Positions 36,754-47,476 are shown, counted from the stretch's first letter. The stretch is DNA of 64,000 bases from Sphingobacterium corticibacter (GCF_003076635.1 NZ_QDKG01000005.1:1-64000), one strand, 5' to 3'. Numbers and translations: made by a program. The notes: generated from the letters alone by a model not told the origin.

Positions 36754-38040
36754 TTACATCTTCCCAACCACCACCTTCACCATATCCTCGTATTGCAAGT
36801 ATTTTTGTGCCATAGCTTTCAATTTTTCAGCATCCATCTCGTGTAATACCTTCGTGTAATAGGCATAATAGTTAAGATCCAAGCCCGACAAATGCACCGC
36901 CTTAAACTTGTCAGCGTGCGAAAAGATGGACTCTAAGCTTCCCAGCATGGCGCCAAGCATATAATTCTTCACTAAATTGATCTCCTCTACACCAACAAGC
37001 TCCGTTTGTAATAAATTCATTTCTTTTTGAATCTCTTGCAAAGTTGCCGCAGTCACGTCTGTTCCTACTTGTGTAGAAATGACAAGCATACCCGTATGCT
37101 CAAAGGTAACTGCTGACGAACCGATTCCATACGTATATCCTTTATCCTCTCGAATATTACGCATCAGCCTAGATCCGAAATATCCGGCAAACAAGGTGTT
37201 TAAAAACTGTAAGGCTGGAAAGTCTGGATCGGTGCGGCGTAAACTTTGTCTGCCCAGACGAATGGCCGATTGTACCGCATCGGGACGTTCTTGAAATTGC
37301 AGTTCAGTATGGTACGCATTAGCAATCTGAATCTTGCTTTCAACAGATTTGGAAACCGTCGTATTTTTCCATTTGCTGCCGCAATAGTTGGATACTTCTC
37401 GAATCACATCAGCCGTAATATTTCCCGATAAGAATAAAGTGCAATTCTCCGGTTGGATTTGCTGCGTATATAATTCCGCTAGATCTCTACGGTTTAATGC
37501 TGACAAGCCCTCATCAGTCACCACAGCGCCATACCTATTATTCCCAAACAAAGTTTTATAGAATAATTGCTTGGCAACAAAATCATTTTTCTCCAAAGAG
37601 ATCTGTAGACTTTGACGATTTGTACGTTTGAAATTATCTAATTCATGATCTGGTAATTGTGCATCCACCAAGATATCATACACCAAAGGAAGTATCTGTG
37701 GCACATATTTATTAAGCGTGTACAGCGTATATGAGGTATGATCAAAACTAAATTCAGGCATTAAAAAAGCGCCGTAGTAATCTACCGCTTCTGCAATCTG
37801 TGCGCTTGTCATACGGCTCGTCCCCTCTTTCATCAAGGCGCTTAAAGCTGTATTACGTAATGGATCTTCTGATTCTACACCAAATTTGTTTTTAAATACA
37901 AATTCCGCTTTCACCAAAGGCTGGTCTTGTGATCTAAAAATGTAAACAGGCAAGCCATTATCCAATACCATATGTTCTGGATGAACCAACTTCATCCCCT
38001 GAATATCGTGTGACTGCGGTGCTTGTGCTCTATCCAACAT
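36754..38040 (-). CDS. M16 peptidase family protein, zinc motif absent
   Basis: The 428-residue protein has the pitrilysin fold. Where the HxxEH zinc motif should be, it reads NTALSALMKEGTSRMT, so it has no zinc ligands. The C-terminal half retains the substrate-side patterns of the family (AGYFGSRLMRNIREDKGYTY). It overlaps the catalytic partner upstream by 11 bp. In two-subunit M16 enzymes one chain carries HxxEH and the other completes the active site, so this is probably the non-catalytic subunit. Confidence 0.88.
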   Translation of the reverse strand: MLDRAQAPQSHDIQGMKLVHPEHMVLDNGLPVYIFRSQDQPLVKAEFVFKNKFGVESEDPLRNTALSALMKEGTSRMTSAQIAEAVDYYGAFLMPEFSFDHTSYTLYTLNKYVPQILPLVYDILVDAQLPDHELDNFKRTNRQSLQISLEKNDFVAKQLFYKTLFGNNRYGAVVTDEGLSALNRRDLAELYTQQIQPENCTLFLSGNITADVIREVSNYCGSKWKNTTVSKSVESKIQIANAYHTELQFQERPDAVQSAIRLGRQSLRRTDPDFPALQFLNTLFAGYFGSRLMRNIREDKGYTYGIGSSAVTFEHTGMLVISTQVGTDVTAATLQEIQKEMNLLQTELVGVEEINLVKNYMLGAMLGSLESIFSHADKFKAVHLSGLDLNYYAYYTKVLHEMDAEKLKAMAQKYLQYEDMVKVVVGKM

Positions 38041-39286
38041 GTGCTTCCTGATTTTTTGCGTGATAAATTAAGGTAGATGAGTTCTCTGCTCTAAAGATTT
38101 CGGCAGAGACTCGCTGAATGTCTGAGTTGCTGATCACAGCATATTTAGCGACTTCGGTATTGTACGCATTCGCATCGCCCAAAAGCTCAAAATAGGCTAG
38201 ATTCATTGCTTTGTCCAAGATCGAAAGTTCTGCGAACACCATGGTTGATTCAACCTTATTTTTGACTTTTTCTAGTTCCTTTTCGCCGACTAATTCCGTC
38301 TTCAATCGATCCAACTGTTCCCAAAGCGCTTGCTCTGCCTGTGCTACGTCGACGCCTTCCGAAGGCTTACCTTCCACGACAAACAAATTGGTATCTACAC
38401 TTCCCATGAGGTATGCATTCACGTCGACAAACAATTGCTGTTCCTTCACCAAAGCGCGGTACAAGCGAGATGAACTTCCGCGCGAGAGCAGGTCGGAAAC
38501 TAAATCCAACGTATAATAATCATCATGATGCCGATCCGGCCCATGAAATGCGATATAAATACTATCAACAGGCACATCTGCTTCGACTGACTCACGCCGA
38601 GCAGCTAGCTGCGGCGACTCTTGTGGCAAAGATCTTTTTTTCACAGGATGATCTGGAATCGTGGCAAACCATTTTTCTACCAGCGCTTTGACCTCCTCTA
38701 CTTTTACATCACCTGCTATCACCAAAATGGCATTGGAAGGCTGGTAAAACGTCTCGAAGAACTGCTTTACTTCTTCCATCGTTGCTTGTTCGATGTGCTC
38801 GATGTTTTTACCGATCGTAGCCCAGCGGTACGGATGTGCTTTATAGGCTAGTGGTCGCAGTTTCAACCACACATCGCCATAGGGTTGATTCAGATAGCGT
38901 TGCTTAAATTCTTCGATAACCACCTGCCGCTGCACTTCCAAACTTTGTTCGCTAAATGCCAAACTCAGCATACGATCACTTTCCAACCATAGCGCTGTTT
39001 CTAGGTTTACTGCAGGAAGCGTGATATAGTAATTGGTGATATCGTTGCTGGTGAAAGCATTATTTTCACCACCCACTTGTTGCAAAACTTCATCATAATT
39101 GGGAATATTGACTGAACCGCCAAACATCAAATGCTCAAACAAATGCGCGAAACCCGTACGTTCAGGATCCTCATCTCGAGCACCTACATCGTACAAAACA
39201 TTGACACAGGCCATCGGCGTGGTATGATCTTCGTGTACTAATACACGAAGTCCGTTTGCTAAGACAAACTTGCTATAATTTACCAT
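38030..39286 (-). CDS. M16 zinc peptidase, catalytic subunit
   Basis: The 418-residue pitrilysin-family protein has the inverted zinc motif HLFEH within GFAHLFEHLMFGGS near residues 44-48. A downstream acidic helix (about residue 120) supplies the third ligand in the family. It has no signal peptide and is likely cytoplasmic. It overlaps the next gene, the motif-less partner, by 11 bp, and follows hemF by 15 bp. Confidence 0.92.
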   Translation of the reverse strand: MVNYSKFVLANGLRVLVHEDHTTPMACVNVLYDVGARDEDPERTGFAHLFEHLMFGGSVNIPNYDEVLQQVGGENNAFTSNDITNYYITLPAVNLETALWLESDRMLSLAFSEQSLEVQRQVVIEEFKQRYLNQPYGDVWLKLRPLAYKAHPYRWATIGKNIEHIEQATMEEVKQFFETFYQPSNAILVIAGDVKVEEVKALVEKWFATIPDHPVKKRSLPQESPQLAARRESVEADVPVDSIYIAFHGPDRHHDDYYTLDLVSDLLSRGSSSRLYRALVKEQQLFVDVNAYLMGSVDTNLFVVEGKPSEGVDVAQAEQALWEQLDRLKTELVGEKELEKVKNKVESTMVFAELSILDKAMNLAYFELLGDANAYNTEVAKYAVISNSDIQRVSAEIFRAENSSTLIYHAKNQEAHVG

Positions 39287-39301
39287 CTAATTTTGAAATG
39301 A

Positions 39302-40204
39302 TTATACCCAAGCAATATCCTGCTTGAGTAACGAAAGTGTTTGCTCTTCACGAGAACCTGGCTCAGCTTGGTAATTGTAAAACCAATTGGCCTGTTCTGG
39401 TAAGCTCATTAATATGGATTCTATACGTCCGTTGGTCTCCAAACCAAATTTGGTACCCGAATCGTACACTAAATTGAATTCTACATAACGACCACGACGC
39501 AGCAGTTGCCAATTTTTTTCCTGTTCGGTAAATGTTTTATGCCGTGACTTATTGACTAATTCGCTGTATACTTTGGGGAATAAACGGCCTAAATCGCAAG
39601 AGAAATCAAATATTTGCTCATAACTCAAATCCGTATTTTGCGGTGTGATTTTATCGTAGAATATGCCACCAATTCCACGAGTTTCCTGCCGGTGCTTGAT
39701 ATAAAAATAGCGATCGGCCCATGCCTTGTACTTCGCATAAAACTCTGGATGATGTGTATCACAAACGTCTTTCAAGCTTTGGTGGAAGTATTTTGCATCT
39801 TCTTGATCCACATAATGCGGCGTGAGATCGATACCGCCGCCAAACCATTTCACCTGATCATTCAACTCAAAATAGCGGATATTCATATGAATGATGGGCA
39901 CCCAAGGATTGTTGGGGTGAATCACAATAGACACACCCGTCGCAAAGAATTCATCTTCTTCCACACCGAAAGATTTACGAATGGGTTCGGGCAATTTACC
40001 ATGTACTTCAGAAAAGTTTACACCACCTTTTTCGAAGATAGCGCCATGCTGAATGACGCGTGTGCGGCCGCCGCCACCTCCATCACGTTGCCAGTTTTCT
40101 TCCACAAATTTAGCGCCTCCATCCAATTGTTCTAAAGCATCGGTGATTTCTTGTTGAATCTGTTTGTAGGTATCTGCGATGTGTTCTCTCGTCATTTTTT
40201 TCAT
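39302..40204 (-). CDS. hemF: Oxygen-dependent coproporphyrinogen-III oxidase
   Basis: HemF converts coproporphyrinogen III to protoporphyrinogen IX using oxygen. The 300-residue protein has the family signature segments WQRDGGGGGRTRVIQHGA, NPWVPIIHMNIRYFE, WFGGGIDLTPHY and RRGRYVEFNLVYDSGTKFGL. The start ATG shares a base with the gpsA stop (TAATG), so the two are translationally coupled even though the pathways are unrelated. Its presence points to aerobic growth. Confidence 0.97.
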   Translation of the reverse strand: MKKMTREHIADTYKQIQQEITDALEQLDGGAKFVEENWQRDGGGGGRTRVIQHGAIFEKGGVNFSEVHGKLPEPIRKSFGVEEDEFFATGVSIVIHPNNPWVPIIHMNIRYFELNDQVKWFGGGIDLTPHYVDQEDAKYFHQSLKDVCDTHHPEFYAKYKAWADRYFYIKHRQETRGIGGIFYDKITPQNTDLSYEQIFDFSCDLGRLFPKVYSELVNKSRHKTFTEQEKNWQLLRRGRYVEFNLVYDSGTKFGLETNGRIESILMSLPEQANWFYNYQAEPGSREEQTLSLLKQDIAWV

Positions 40205-41196
40205 TAAGTAAGGGAATCTGCTAATTTTTTAATCTCCTGCATAGGTTGCGCTCCTTGATACAAGATTTGGTATACCGTATCACAGATGGGCATGTGCAGT
40301 TTATTTTTCTTGATAATAGATTGAATACAGGCCGAGGCATAATATCCTTCGGCGACCATATTCATCTCCACTTGCGCAGATTTCACACTATATCCTTTAC
40401 CAATCATCGCACCAAAGGTGCGATTGCGGCTATATTGTGAATAAGCTGTTACTAATAAATCTCCCAAATAGGCGGAATGGTTGATCTCCCGATCGCTGGG
40501 ATCGAGCGCTTTCACAAAATAATCTATTTCGCGGATCGCATTGGATACTAATACCGCTTGAAAATTATCTCCAAAACCTAATCCATGACAAATACCGCCG
40601 GCCAAGGCAAAGATATTTTTTAATACTGCAGCATATTCAATACCGATAATATCGGAGGAAATGATCATTTTGATGTAGCGTGTTTCGAGCAAACTAGCCA
40701 CCGTCTTGGCGTGATCCACTCTGCGCGAAGCGATAGTGAGATACGATAATCGTTCGGAAGAAACTTCCTCCGCATGACAGGGTCCACCTACGACGACAAT
40801 TTCCTCCAAAGGAACTTGGTAAGCATAAGGCAAATAATCGCCTACAACCATATTTTCGTCGGGCACAATGCCTTTGATAGCAGAAACCACGACTTTTCCC
40901 TCAAAATCTGCTGCTGACAAGGGTGATAGCACCGCCTTCAAGTAAGCGGCGGGCGTGTTGAGGATAATAATATCTGATTGTGCGACGACTTCGCGGAGAT
41001 TGGAAGTGACAAATTCGTCAGCGAAATCTACTTCTACAGAGCTGAGGTAGCTCGGGTTGTGCTTGTAGGTACGGATATGTGCTACATCTTCTTCCTTGCG
41101 TACCCACCAGTACACTTGCTTTGGCTGTTTGTTGTCGGAAAGCATTTTGATCATGGCTGTTGCCCAACTTCCGCTACCGATTACGCCTATCTTCAT
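40204..41196 (-). CDS. gpsA: Glycerol-3-phosphate dehydrogenase, NAD(P)+
   Basis: GpsA reduces dihydroxyacetone phosphate to glycerol-3-phosphate for phospholipid synthesis. From the ATG at 41196 the product has 330 residues and opens directly with the dinucleotide motif IGVIGSGSWATAM. An ATG at 41244 would add 16 residues before the Rossmann strand and is unlikely. Later segments AAVLKNIFALAGGICHGLGFGDN and FGAMIGKG are typical. It is the first gene of the run gpsA-hemF-M16-M16. Confidence 0.94.
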   Translation of the reverse strand: MKIGVIGSGSWATAMIKMLSDNKQPKQVYWWVRKEEDVAHIRTYKHNPSYLSSVEVDFADEFVTSNLREVVAQSDIIILNTPAAYLKAVLSPLSAADFEGKVVVSAIKGIVPDENMVVGDYLPYAYQVPLEEIVVVGGPCHAEEVSSERLSYLTIASRRVDHAKTVASLLETRYIKMIISSDIIGIEYAAVLKNIFALAGGICHGLGFGDNFQAVLVSNAIREIDYFVKALDPSDREINHSAYLGDLLVTAYSQYSRNRTFGAMIGKGYSVKSAQVEMNMVAEGYYASACIQSIIKKNKLHMPICDTVYQILYQGAQPMQEIKKLADSLT

Positions 41197-41377
41197 ACTT
41201 TGTGTTTGCTGCGTTTGATAATCTGGTAAAGGTACGTAATCCAAGGCAATACTCGAACCGATAAACCACTATCGAATTACCAATCGCATGACATACTTTG
41301 CGGCCCAATTCGTGTATTCCTTATCAATTACCAATGTATTATTCTCAAATCGTAACAGTGCCTTAACATGAAGCGCA

Positions 41378-41385
41378 TATCTTTG
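41378..41385 (+). promoter_or_regulatory. -7 element of the alkaline phosphatase gene
   Basis: TATCTTTG fits TAnnTTTG and lies 15 bp before the ATG at 41401. A transcript from here would exclude the upstream in-frame ATG at 41368, which supports the later start. No clear -33 TTG was found. Confidence 0.45.
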
Positions 41386-41400
41386 CAAAAAAAGCAACCC

Positions 41401-42837
41401 ATGAGAAAACAGATTTTTTACGTTATTTTATTATTTGTCCTACAAATTAGCGCATCTTTTGCGCAAAATAAGCCCAAATATATCTTCTACATGATTGGAG
41501 ATGGCATGGGATTGAATCAAGTGCATATTGCAGAATCCTATCAAGCTGCGCTGGAAAACCGTAATACCGTATTTCCATTGACATTCACCAAATTTCCGTT
41601 TAGCACTTTTGCCACTTCCTTTTCTTTATCGCACGGCGTCACAGATTCTGCTGCGGCGGGTACGGCATTGGCCGTAGGCCACAAAACAAAAAATGGCGTG
41701 ATCGGCATGGATTCTAGCCGTACAGAAACGTATAAAAGCATTGCTTATTTTGCGAAAGAGCAAGGTATGAAAGTGGGCATTACCACCAGCGTGAGTATAG
41801 ATCATGCAACGCCAGCCTCTTTTTACGCGAACCAAGCCGACCGCAATATGTATTACGAGATTGGACAAGATCTGATCAAATCTGGATTTCATTTCTTCGG
41901 CGGAGCCGGATTTCTAAGTCCGGAAAAAACGTACAAAAAAGAAGCAGCTCCTTCCCTGTTCCCTCAATTTGAAAAAGCAGGCTATACGCTAGCGTATGGA
42001 TTGAAAGAGTATAAAAAAATCGCAAATACGGCTGATAAGGTGATCTTGATGGCCGACAAAGGCACTCCTGCTGAAGCATTGACTTATGCGATAGATCGCA
42101 AACCCGAAGAATTGACTTTGCAACAAATTACAGCTTCAGCTATTCAAACTTTGCAAAAAGATAACGACAAAGGATTCTTCCTGATGGTAGAAGGTGGCAA
42201 AATTGATTGGGCTTGCCACAGCAACGATGGCGCTACAGCGATCCAAGAAACCAAAGATTTCGACGCGGCAGTAGCCGAGGCTTTCCGTTTTTATGCCCAA
42301 CATCCAGAAGAGACGTTGATCTTGGTAACGGCCGATCACGAGACGGGCGGTATGGTATTGGGCAATGGCAGCTCAACCTTACAACTCAGCCGCATTCAGC
42401 ATCAGAAAGTATCGCAAGGTGTACTCAGCAACAAGATTTCTGATTTGCGCAAAGCCACGCCAAATGCTTCTTGGGATGTCGTAAAGCAATTGTTGGAAGA
42501 AAACACAGGCTTGTGGAAGTCGGTAAAAATAAGTGAGACCGAAGAAAAAGAAATCAAAGAAGCCTACAACCGTAGCTTTGTACAACATCAGAATGAAACG
42601 GAGAAAAGTCTATATGCGATCGATGATCGTATCGCAGCACTAGCAGTAAAAGCATTGAATAGAGCGGCTAGCATTTCCTGGGCTTCTGGCAATCACTCGG
42701 CGGCTTATATTCCAATTTATGCGATTGGACAAGGTGCAGATCTATTCCACCAAAAGATGGACAACATCGATATTCCACACAAAATTGCGGAAGCTGCAGG
42801 ATTACCAATGGTATCCCAAGCTGCCGCAACTCGTTAA
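41401..42837 (+). CDS. phoA: Periplasmic alkaline phosphatase
   Basis: The 478-residue protein starts with a signal peptide (MRKQIFYVILLFVLQISASF, cleavage after AQ). Metal and nucleophile motifs of the PhoA superfamily are present: MIGDGMGLNQ, HGVTDSAAAGTALA (serine nucleophile), VEGGKIDWACHSND, VTADHETGGMVLG, and the late histidine in SGNHSAAYIP. It releases phosphate from monoesters outside the inner membrane. The gene ends four bases before the convergent efflux operon, with no terminator between. Confidence 0.93.
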   Translation: MRKQIFYVILLFVLQISASFAQNKPKYIFYMIGDGMGLNQVHIAESYQAALENRNTVFPLTFTKFPFSTFATSFSLSHGVTDSAAAGTALAVGHKTKNGVIGMDSSRTETYKSIAYFAKEQGMKVGITTSVSIDHATPASFYANQADRNMYYEIGQDLIKSGFHFFGGAGFLSPEKTYKKEAAPSLFPQFEKAGYTLAYGLKEYKKIANTADKVILMADKGTPAEALTYAIDRKPEELTLQQITASAIQTLQKDNDKGFFLMVEGGKIDWACHSNDGATAIQETKDFDAAVAEAFRFYAQHPEETLILVTADHETGGMVLGNGSSTLQLSRIQHQKVSQGVLSNKISDLRKATPNASWDVVKQLLEENTGLWKSVKISETEEKEIKEAYNRSFVQHQNETEKSLYAIDDRIAALAVKALNRAASISWASGNHSAAYIPIYAIGQGADLFHQKMDNIDIPHKIAEAAGLPMVSQAAATR

Positions 42838-42841
42838 ACGC

Positions 42842-44305
42842 TTATCGCCAACCTCCGCCAAGGGAGCGATATAAATCAATATAAGAGGCTAAGTATTGCT
42901 GACGCAATTCTACCAAAGCCAGATCACTGTCCAGCGCGTTGCTCTGGGCAGTGATTACTTCCAAATAGGAAGCATAACCACTTTTAAATAACAAACCTGC
43001 GTTGCGCACGGCTAAAGCTGAATTGCTAACGCGCTGCTCCGCAAATTCCAATTGCTCACGCTGTTTACCTACCGTAATCACGGCATCTGACACTTCACCA
43101 ACGGCTTCTAGCACTTTTTGCTGCAAACCAATCTCTGCCTGATCTCGTTCCAATCGCGCAATTTCATATTGCGTCTTAAGCTGTCTGTTTTGGAAAATAG
43201 GTGCTGTGATATCGCCTGCAATGCCGCCGAGTAAAGCGCCAGGAATATTAAACCAATTTTTGGGTAACATCGCATTCACCCCCAATGTACCGCCAATCGT
43301 AAGCGCTGGATAGCGCATCGCTTGTTGCACATTGGCATTCGCATTCGCCGAGATCAATTGCAACTCGGCGCTACGAATGTCCGGTCGATTGCGAATAACC
43401 TCCACTGGAGTACCTAATGAAATATCGTTAGCATCATCCAACAGCTCATCAAAGCTATTACCGCGCGAAATACGATCCGGCATCTCACCAGCTAGTACAC
43501 GCAATGCATTTTCCTGCAAAGCGATTTCCTTCTCTAACTCTGGCACTAGTGAAGCGGCCAATAATCGTTGAGATTCCGTTTGCTGTATAGCAAGCGCGGT
43601 GATCTCCCCGGCTTCGTATTGTAGCTTGATAATCTGCAATGTACTATCATTAAGTTGTACATTTCGTTTAGCCACTTCGATCTTCGCATCCAGCATCAGC
43701 AAATTAAAATAGCCCATGGCCACACGCGCGATTAAATTAGTTTGTACTGCTTTGCGCGCTTCATGCGTTTCGAGGTAGTCGGCTACCACCATATCTTGTC
43801 GATTGCGGATTTTGCCCCAAATATCCAATTCCCAACTGAAGCTGATATCCGTACCAAATTGCGAAAGCAATACGTACATATTCTCGGGCAACTCCCGACC
43901 GCCATCACCATAATATTTGGAAGGCGGTGCCGAAATAAAATCCCGCGAGCGCCATTGTCGATTGGCACTGGCGATGCGTGCTTCTGCCGACGGCAAAAAG
44001 TTCGCACGATTCTGCCGCACTTGCTGATCGGCGATTTCGATATTGAGCAGTGCGGTTCGCATATCATTATTATTCACCAAAGCCGAATCGATCAGATCCT
44101 TCAAGATGGTATCTTGAAAAAACGTACGCCAATCAATTCGTCCTATGCTGATGGTATCTGCAAAGTACGCAATGGTGTCGCCACGATAGGTTTCTGGCAG
44201 ATCCAATTCTGGTTGTACATATTTCTTCCCGACCTTGCATCCTTGTACACCAAAGAATATCCATAAGGCTAGACCGAAGAAACCAAATAAAAACTTGTTA
44301 CGCAT
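42842..44305 (-). CDS. RND efflux outer-membrane lipoprotein (OprM/TolC type)
   Basis: The 487-residue protein has a lipoprotein signal (FFGLALWIFFGVQGC) and two repeats of the outer-membrane efflux protein domain. It contains FSWELDIWGKIRNRQD and RPDIRSAELQLISANANANV, both typical of the NodT/OprM family. It forms the outer-membrane channel of the tripartite pump and is the last gene of the operon, 3 bp after the RND transporter. Confidence 0.95.
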   Translation of the reverse strand: MRNKFLFGFFGLALWIFFGVQGCKVGKKYVQPELDLPETYRGDTIAYFADTISIGRIDWRTFFQDTILKDLIDSALVNNNDMRTALLNIEIADQQVRQNRANFLPSAEARIASANRQWRSRDFISAPPSKYYGDGGRELPENMYVLLSQFGTDISFSWELDIWGKIRNRQDMVVADYLETHEARKAVQTNLIARVAMGYFNLLMLDAKIEVAKRNVQLNDSTLQIIKLQYEAGEITALAIQQTESQRLLAASLVPELEKEIALQENALRVLAGEMPDRISRGNSFDELLDDANDISLGTPVEVIRNRPDIRSAELQLISANANANVQQAMRYPALTIGGTLGVNAMLPKNWFNIPGALLGGIAGDITAPIFQNRQLKTQYEIARLERDQAEIGLQQKVLEAVGEVSDAVITVGKQREQLEFAEQRVSNSALAVRNAGLLFKSGYASYLEVITAQSNALDSDLALVELRQQYLASYIDLYRSLGGGWR

Positions 44306-44308
44306 AAT

Positions 44309-47300
44309 TTAGTCCTCCTCCTCTTTAAATTTATCCCTTACCATTTCGTCCAACGTCTTGAACACAATAAACAACATCGGGATTACAAAAATACCAAAGG
44401 CTACACCGGAGAGCATGCCGCCGGCAGCACTAAAACTGATGGAATGATTACCAATCGCAGATGGACCGACCGACCACATCAACGGCACCAAACCTGCTAC
44501 GAAAGCCAAACTCGTCATCAGAATTGGGCGAAGTCGCAAACGCGCGCCCATGATGGCTGCATCTACAATGGTCAATCCCTTATCCCGTTCCTGTACGGCA
44601 AATTCGATAATCAAAATGGCATTCTTCGCCAGCAAACCGATCAACATAATCAATCCAACCTGCACATAGATATTGTTTTGCAAACCAACTAAACCAATCG
44701 TAGCATATACGCCGACCAAACCTACGGGAATAGAAAGTAGCACGGCAAATGGCAAAATATAGCTTTCATACTGCGCAGATAGTAAAAAGTAAACGAAGAG
44801 AATACTCAGCGCAAAGATCAAAACCATCTGGCCACCCGACTGACTTTCTTCAAAGCTCATCCCCGTCCATTCGAAACCATAGTTACCCGGCAATTGGGCA
44901 TCGGCCAATTCTTCAATAGCTTCCATCACGTCACCCGAACTGTAGCCCGGCGCAGGCGTCGCATTAACCGCAATCGCATTGTACAAATTGTAGCGCGTGA
45001 TCGTCTCCGGTCCAACTTCCTTCTCTAACGTAAGCAAGGTGTTGATCGGCACCATCTCGCCAGCTTTGTTGCGCACAAAGATCGAATTGAAAGATTCAGG
45101 ATCTTTTCGATAATCGAAATCTGATTGGATATATACGCGGTATTGTCTGCCGAAGCGGCTAAAATCTCCCGCCTGCACACGTGCATAATACGACCGAATG
45201 GTCGACATCAAATCGCGCACATCTACGCCTAGTGATTTCGCTTTGACCACATCGATGTTCACTTCGTACTGCGGAAAGTTGGATTTAAAGGTGGTGTAGG
45301 CATTGTCGATCTCCGGCAAGGTATTGAGCTGATTGATAAACGTATCTGCGATCATATTAAAGTCGCGAATATCGCCACCCATCCGGTCTTGCAATACTAA
45401 TTCCGTACCGGCAAAGTCACCAAACCCCTGCACGGTTGGCCGTGCGAAGACGGTAAATTGTGCTTCGTGGATCTGAGCAAGATCTTTGCGAATGGTATCC
45501 ATAAATGCTTCAATCTTTTTAATCCCTAAGCGCTTGGCATGCGGGTGCATATTGATGTAGCCTGCGGCGAATGCCGGACTGGCGCTTGCGTCTAGCGCAT
45601 TGAAACCAGAAACAGTCGTCATCCCCAATACATCTTCCCGTTTGCGCAAAATACTATCCGCTTTGCGCAATACTTCTGTTGTACGCGCTAAAGAAGCGCC
45701 GGGAGGCATGGCCAAGTTGTAGGTGATAAATCCATCATCCTCCGTAGGAATAAAACTTTGCGGAGAACGTGACATCAGCACCAATCCGATTACGGTGATC
45801 AATGCTAAACCAACCCAAGCTACTGTTTTGTGCGTGATTAAAAACTTAACTGCCCCGATGTATTTCTCCGTAAAACGATCGAATGCCGTATTGAAAGCCG
45901 TAAAGAAGCGATCGCGGTACAAGGCAAATTTCTTTTTCTTCACTACCGGATGTTCGCCCTCGGCGTCTTCATGCTTTGGTGCTTTCAGTAATAAGGCACA
46001 GAGCGCTGGACTTAAGGTCAGCGCATTCAGCGCGGAGATTAAGATGGCGGTGGCCAATGTATACGCAAACTGTCGATAGAAAATACCGGCCGGCCCTTCC
46101 ATAAAACCGACTGGCAAGAACACCGCAGCCATCACCATCGTGATGGACAAAATCGCTCCGGTAATCTCTGACATCGTTCGGATCGTGGCTGCCTTGGGCT
46201 TCAAGCCCGTACTATGCATCTTTTGATGAATGGCCTCCACGACCACAATGGCATCATCCACCACGATACCGATGGCGAGTACGAGCGCAAACATGGTGAG
46301 CACATTGAGCGAAAAGCCAAACATCTGCAAGAAAAAGAACGTACCGACCAACGAAACTGGAATAGCAATCGCTGGAATCAGCGTAGAACGTAAATCTTGC
46401 AGGAAGATAAATACGATGATAAATACTAAAATAAACGCCTCGAAAAGGGTATGCTGCACCTGACTAATGGATTCGTCGATCTGCTCACGAACCGAATAGG
46501 TAATCTCGTATTTGATACCATTGGGGAAAGAGCGCGCTTGCTCTTCTAACACTTCGCGAACCGCAACGTCAATGTCGTGTGCGTTGGATCCACTGGTTTG
46601 AGTAAGATTGAGCGTCAGACCCGGGTTGCCATCCACCTTGTTATCGGAGTTCAAGTTGGTAGCACCAAACTCAATACGAGCTAGATCTTTTAAATAGAGT
46701 ACTGAACCATCGTTATTGGTCTTGATGACCATGTTTTCGAACTGCTCTGGTTGCGAGAATCGTCCTTTGTGGCGAATCACCGTTTCGAAGACTTCCTCGG
46801 AGGTCTCCCCAAACTTACCGGGTGCCATTTCAAAGTTTTGATCGCTGATAGCTTTCATCACATCCTGTGGAACGAGATTGTATAAAGCAAGTTTTTCTGG
46901 ATTCAACCAAAGACGCATCGCGTAATCACGTGCTCCTAATCTGGACACCTGCGCTACACCATCTACCCGCAATAGCGGACGCATCAAATTGATCTGTGCA
47001 TAGGCTTGCAGGAACGTTTCGTCGTACACCGTATCGCGATGATCGGAATACAAATTGATCGTCATGATTACACCGCTCTGCCGCGGCATCGTCGTAATAC
47101 CCGCTTCATTTACTTCGGCCGGAATCGAACTGATAGCGCGCGAGATACGCGTCTGTACGTTAACCGATGCTACATCTGGATTTGTTCCTGTTTTAAAGAA
47201 TACGGTGACCGTTCCAGCTCCAGAATTGGAAGCCGTAGATCGGATGTAGGTCATATCCTCCACCCCGTTAATGGCTTCCTCTATCGGAAGCAAAACGCTT

Positions 47301-47476
47301 TTAGCAACGGTTTCCGCATCTGCACCGGGATAGCTTAACGACACCACCACACTCGGCGGTGCAATTTCCGGAAAGCGCGTAACCGGCAATAATTTCATTC
47401 CTACTAATCCGAGGATGACTAATACGATGGATACCACCGTAGCCAATACCGGACGTTCGACAAATACTTTCAGCAT
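44309..47476 (-). CDS. RND efflux transporter, HAE1 family
   Basis: The 1055-residue inner-membrane proton antiporter has the AcrB layout: a first transmembrane helix (VLATVVSIVLVILGLVGMKL), a large periplasmic loop, six helices containing LAIGIVVDDAIVVVEAI, a second loop, and a final helix bundle. The paired aspartates VDDAIV in TM4 are the proton relay. It should export hydrophobic drugs together with its neighbours. It is intact. Confidence 0.96.
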   Translation of the reverse strand: MLKVFVERPVLATVVSIVLVILGLVGMKLLPVTRFPEIAPPSVVVSLSYPGADAETVAKSVLLPIEEAINGVEDMTYIRSTASNSGAGTVTVFFKTGTNPDVASVNVQTRISRAISSIPAEVNEAGITTMPRQSGVIMTINLYSDHRDTVYDETFLQAYAQINLMRPLLRVDGVAQVSRLGARDYAMRLWLNPEKLALYNLVPQDVMKAISDQNFEMAPGKFGETSEEVFETVIRHKGRFSQPEQFENMVIKTNNDGSVLYLKDLARIEFGATNLNSDNKVDGNPGLTLNLTQTSGSNAHDIDVAVREVLEEQARSFPNGIKYEITYSVREQIDESISQVQHTLFEAFILVFIIVFIFLQDLRSTLIPAIAIPVSLVGTFFFLQMFGFSLNVLTMFALVLAIGIVVDDAIVVVEAIHQKMHSTGLKPKAATIRTMSEITGAILSITMVMAAVFLPVGFMEGPAGIFYRQFAYTLATAILISALNALTLSPALCALLLKAPKHEDAEGEHPVVKKKKFALYRDRFFTAFNTAFDRFTEKYIGAVKFLITHKTVAWVGLALITVIGLVLMSRSPQSFIPTEDDGFITYNLAMPPGASLARTTEVLRKADSILRKREDVLGMTTVSGFNALDASASPAFAAGYINMHPHAKRLGIKKIEAFMDTIRKDLAQIHEAQFTVFARPTVQGFGDFAGTELVLQDRMGGDIRDFNMIADTFINQLNTLPEIDNAYTTFKSNFPQYEVNIDVVKAKSLGVDVRDLMSTIRSYYARVQAGDFSRFGRQYRVYIQSDFDYRKDPESFNSIFVRNKAGEMVPINTLLTLEKEVGPETITRYNLYNAIAVNATPAPGYSSGDVMEAIEELADAQLPGNYGFEWTGMSFEESQSGGQMVLIFALSILFVYFLLSAQYESYILPFAVLLSIPVGLVGVYATIGLVGLQNNIYVQVGLIMLIGLLAKNAILIIEFAVQERDKGLTIVDAAIMGARLRLRPILMTSLAFVAGLVPLMWSVGPSAIGNHSISFSAAGGMLSGVAFGIFVIPMLFIVFKTLDEMVRDKFKEEED

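Noticed and set aside
36754..38040. The M16 protein without HxxEH as a decayed gene
   Set aside because: The frame is full length and undamaged, and it overlaps a catalytic partner. Non-catalytic partners are normal in two-subunit M16 enzymes.
41197..41244. Upstream start of gpsA at 41244
   Set aside because: It would place 16 polar residues before the Rossmann strand, which in the family begins at the very N-terminus.
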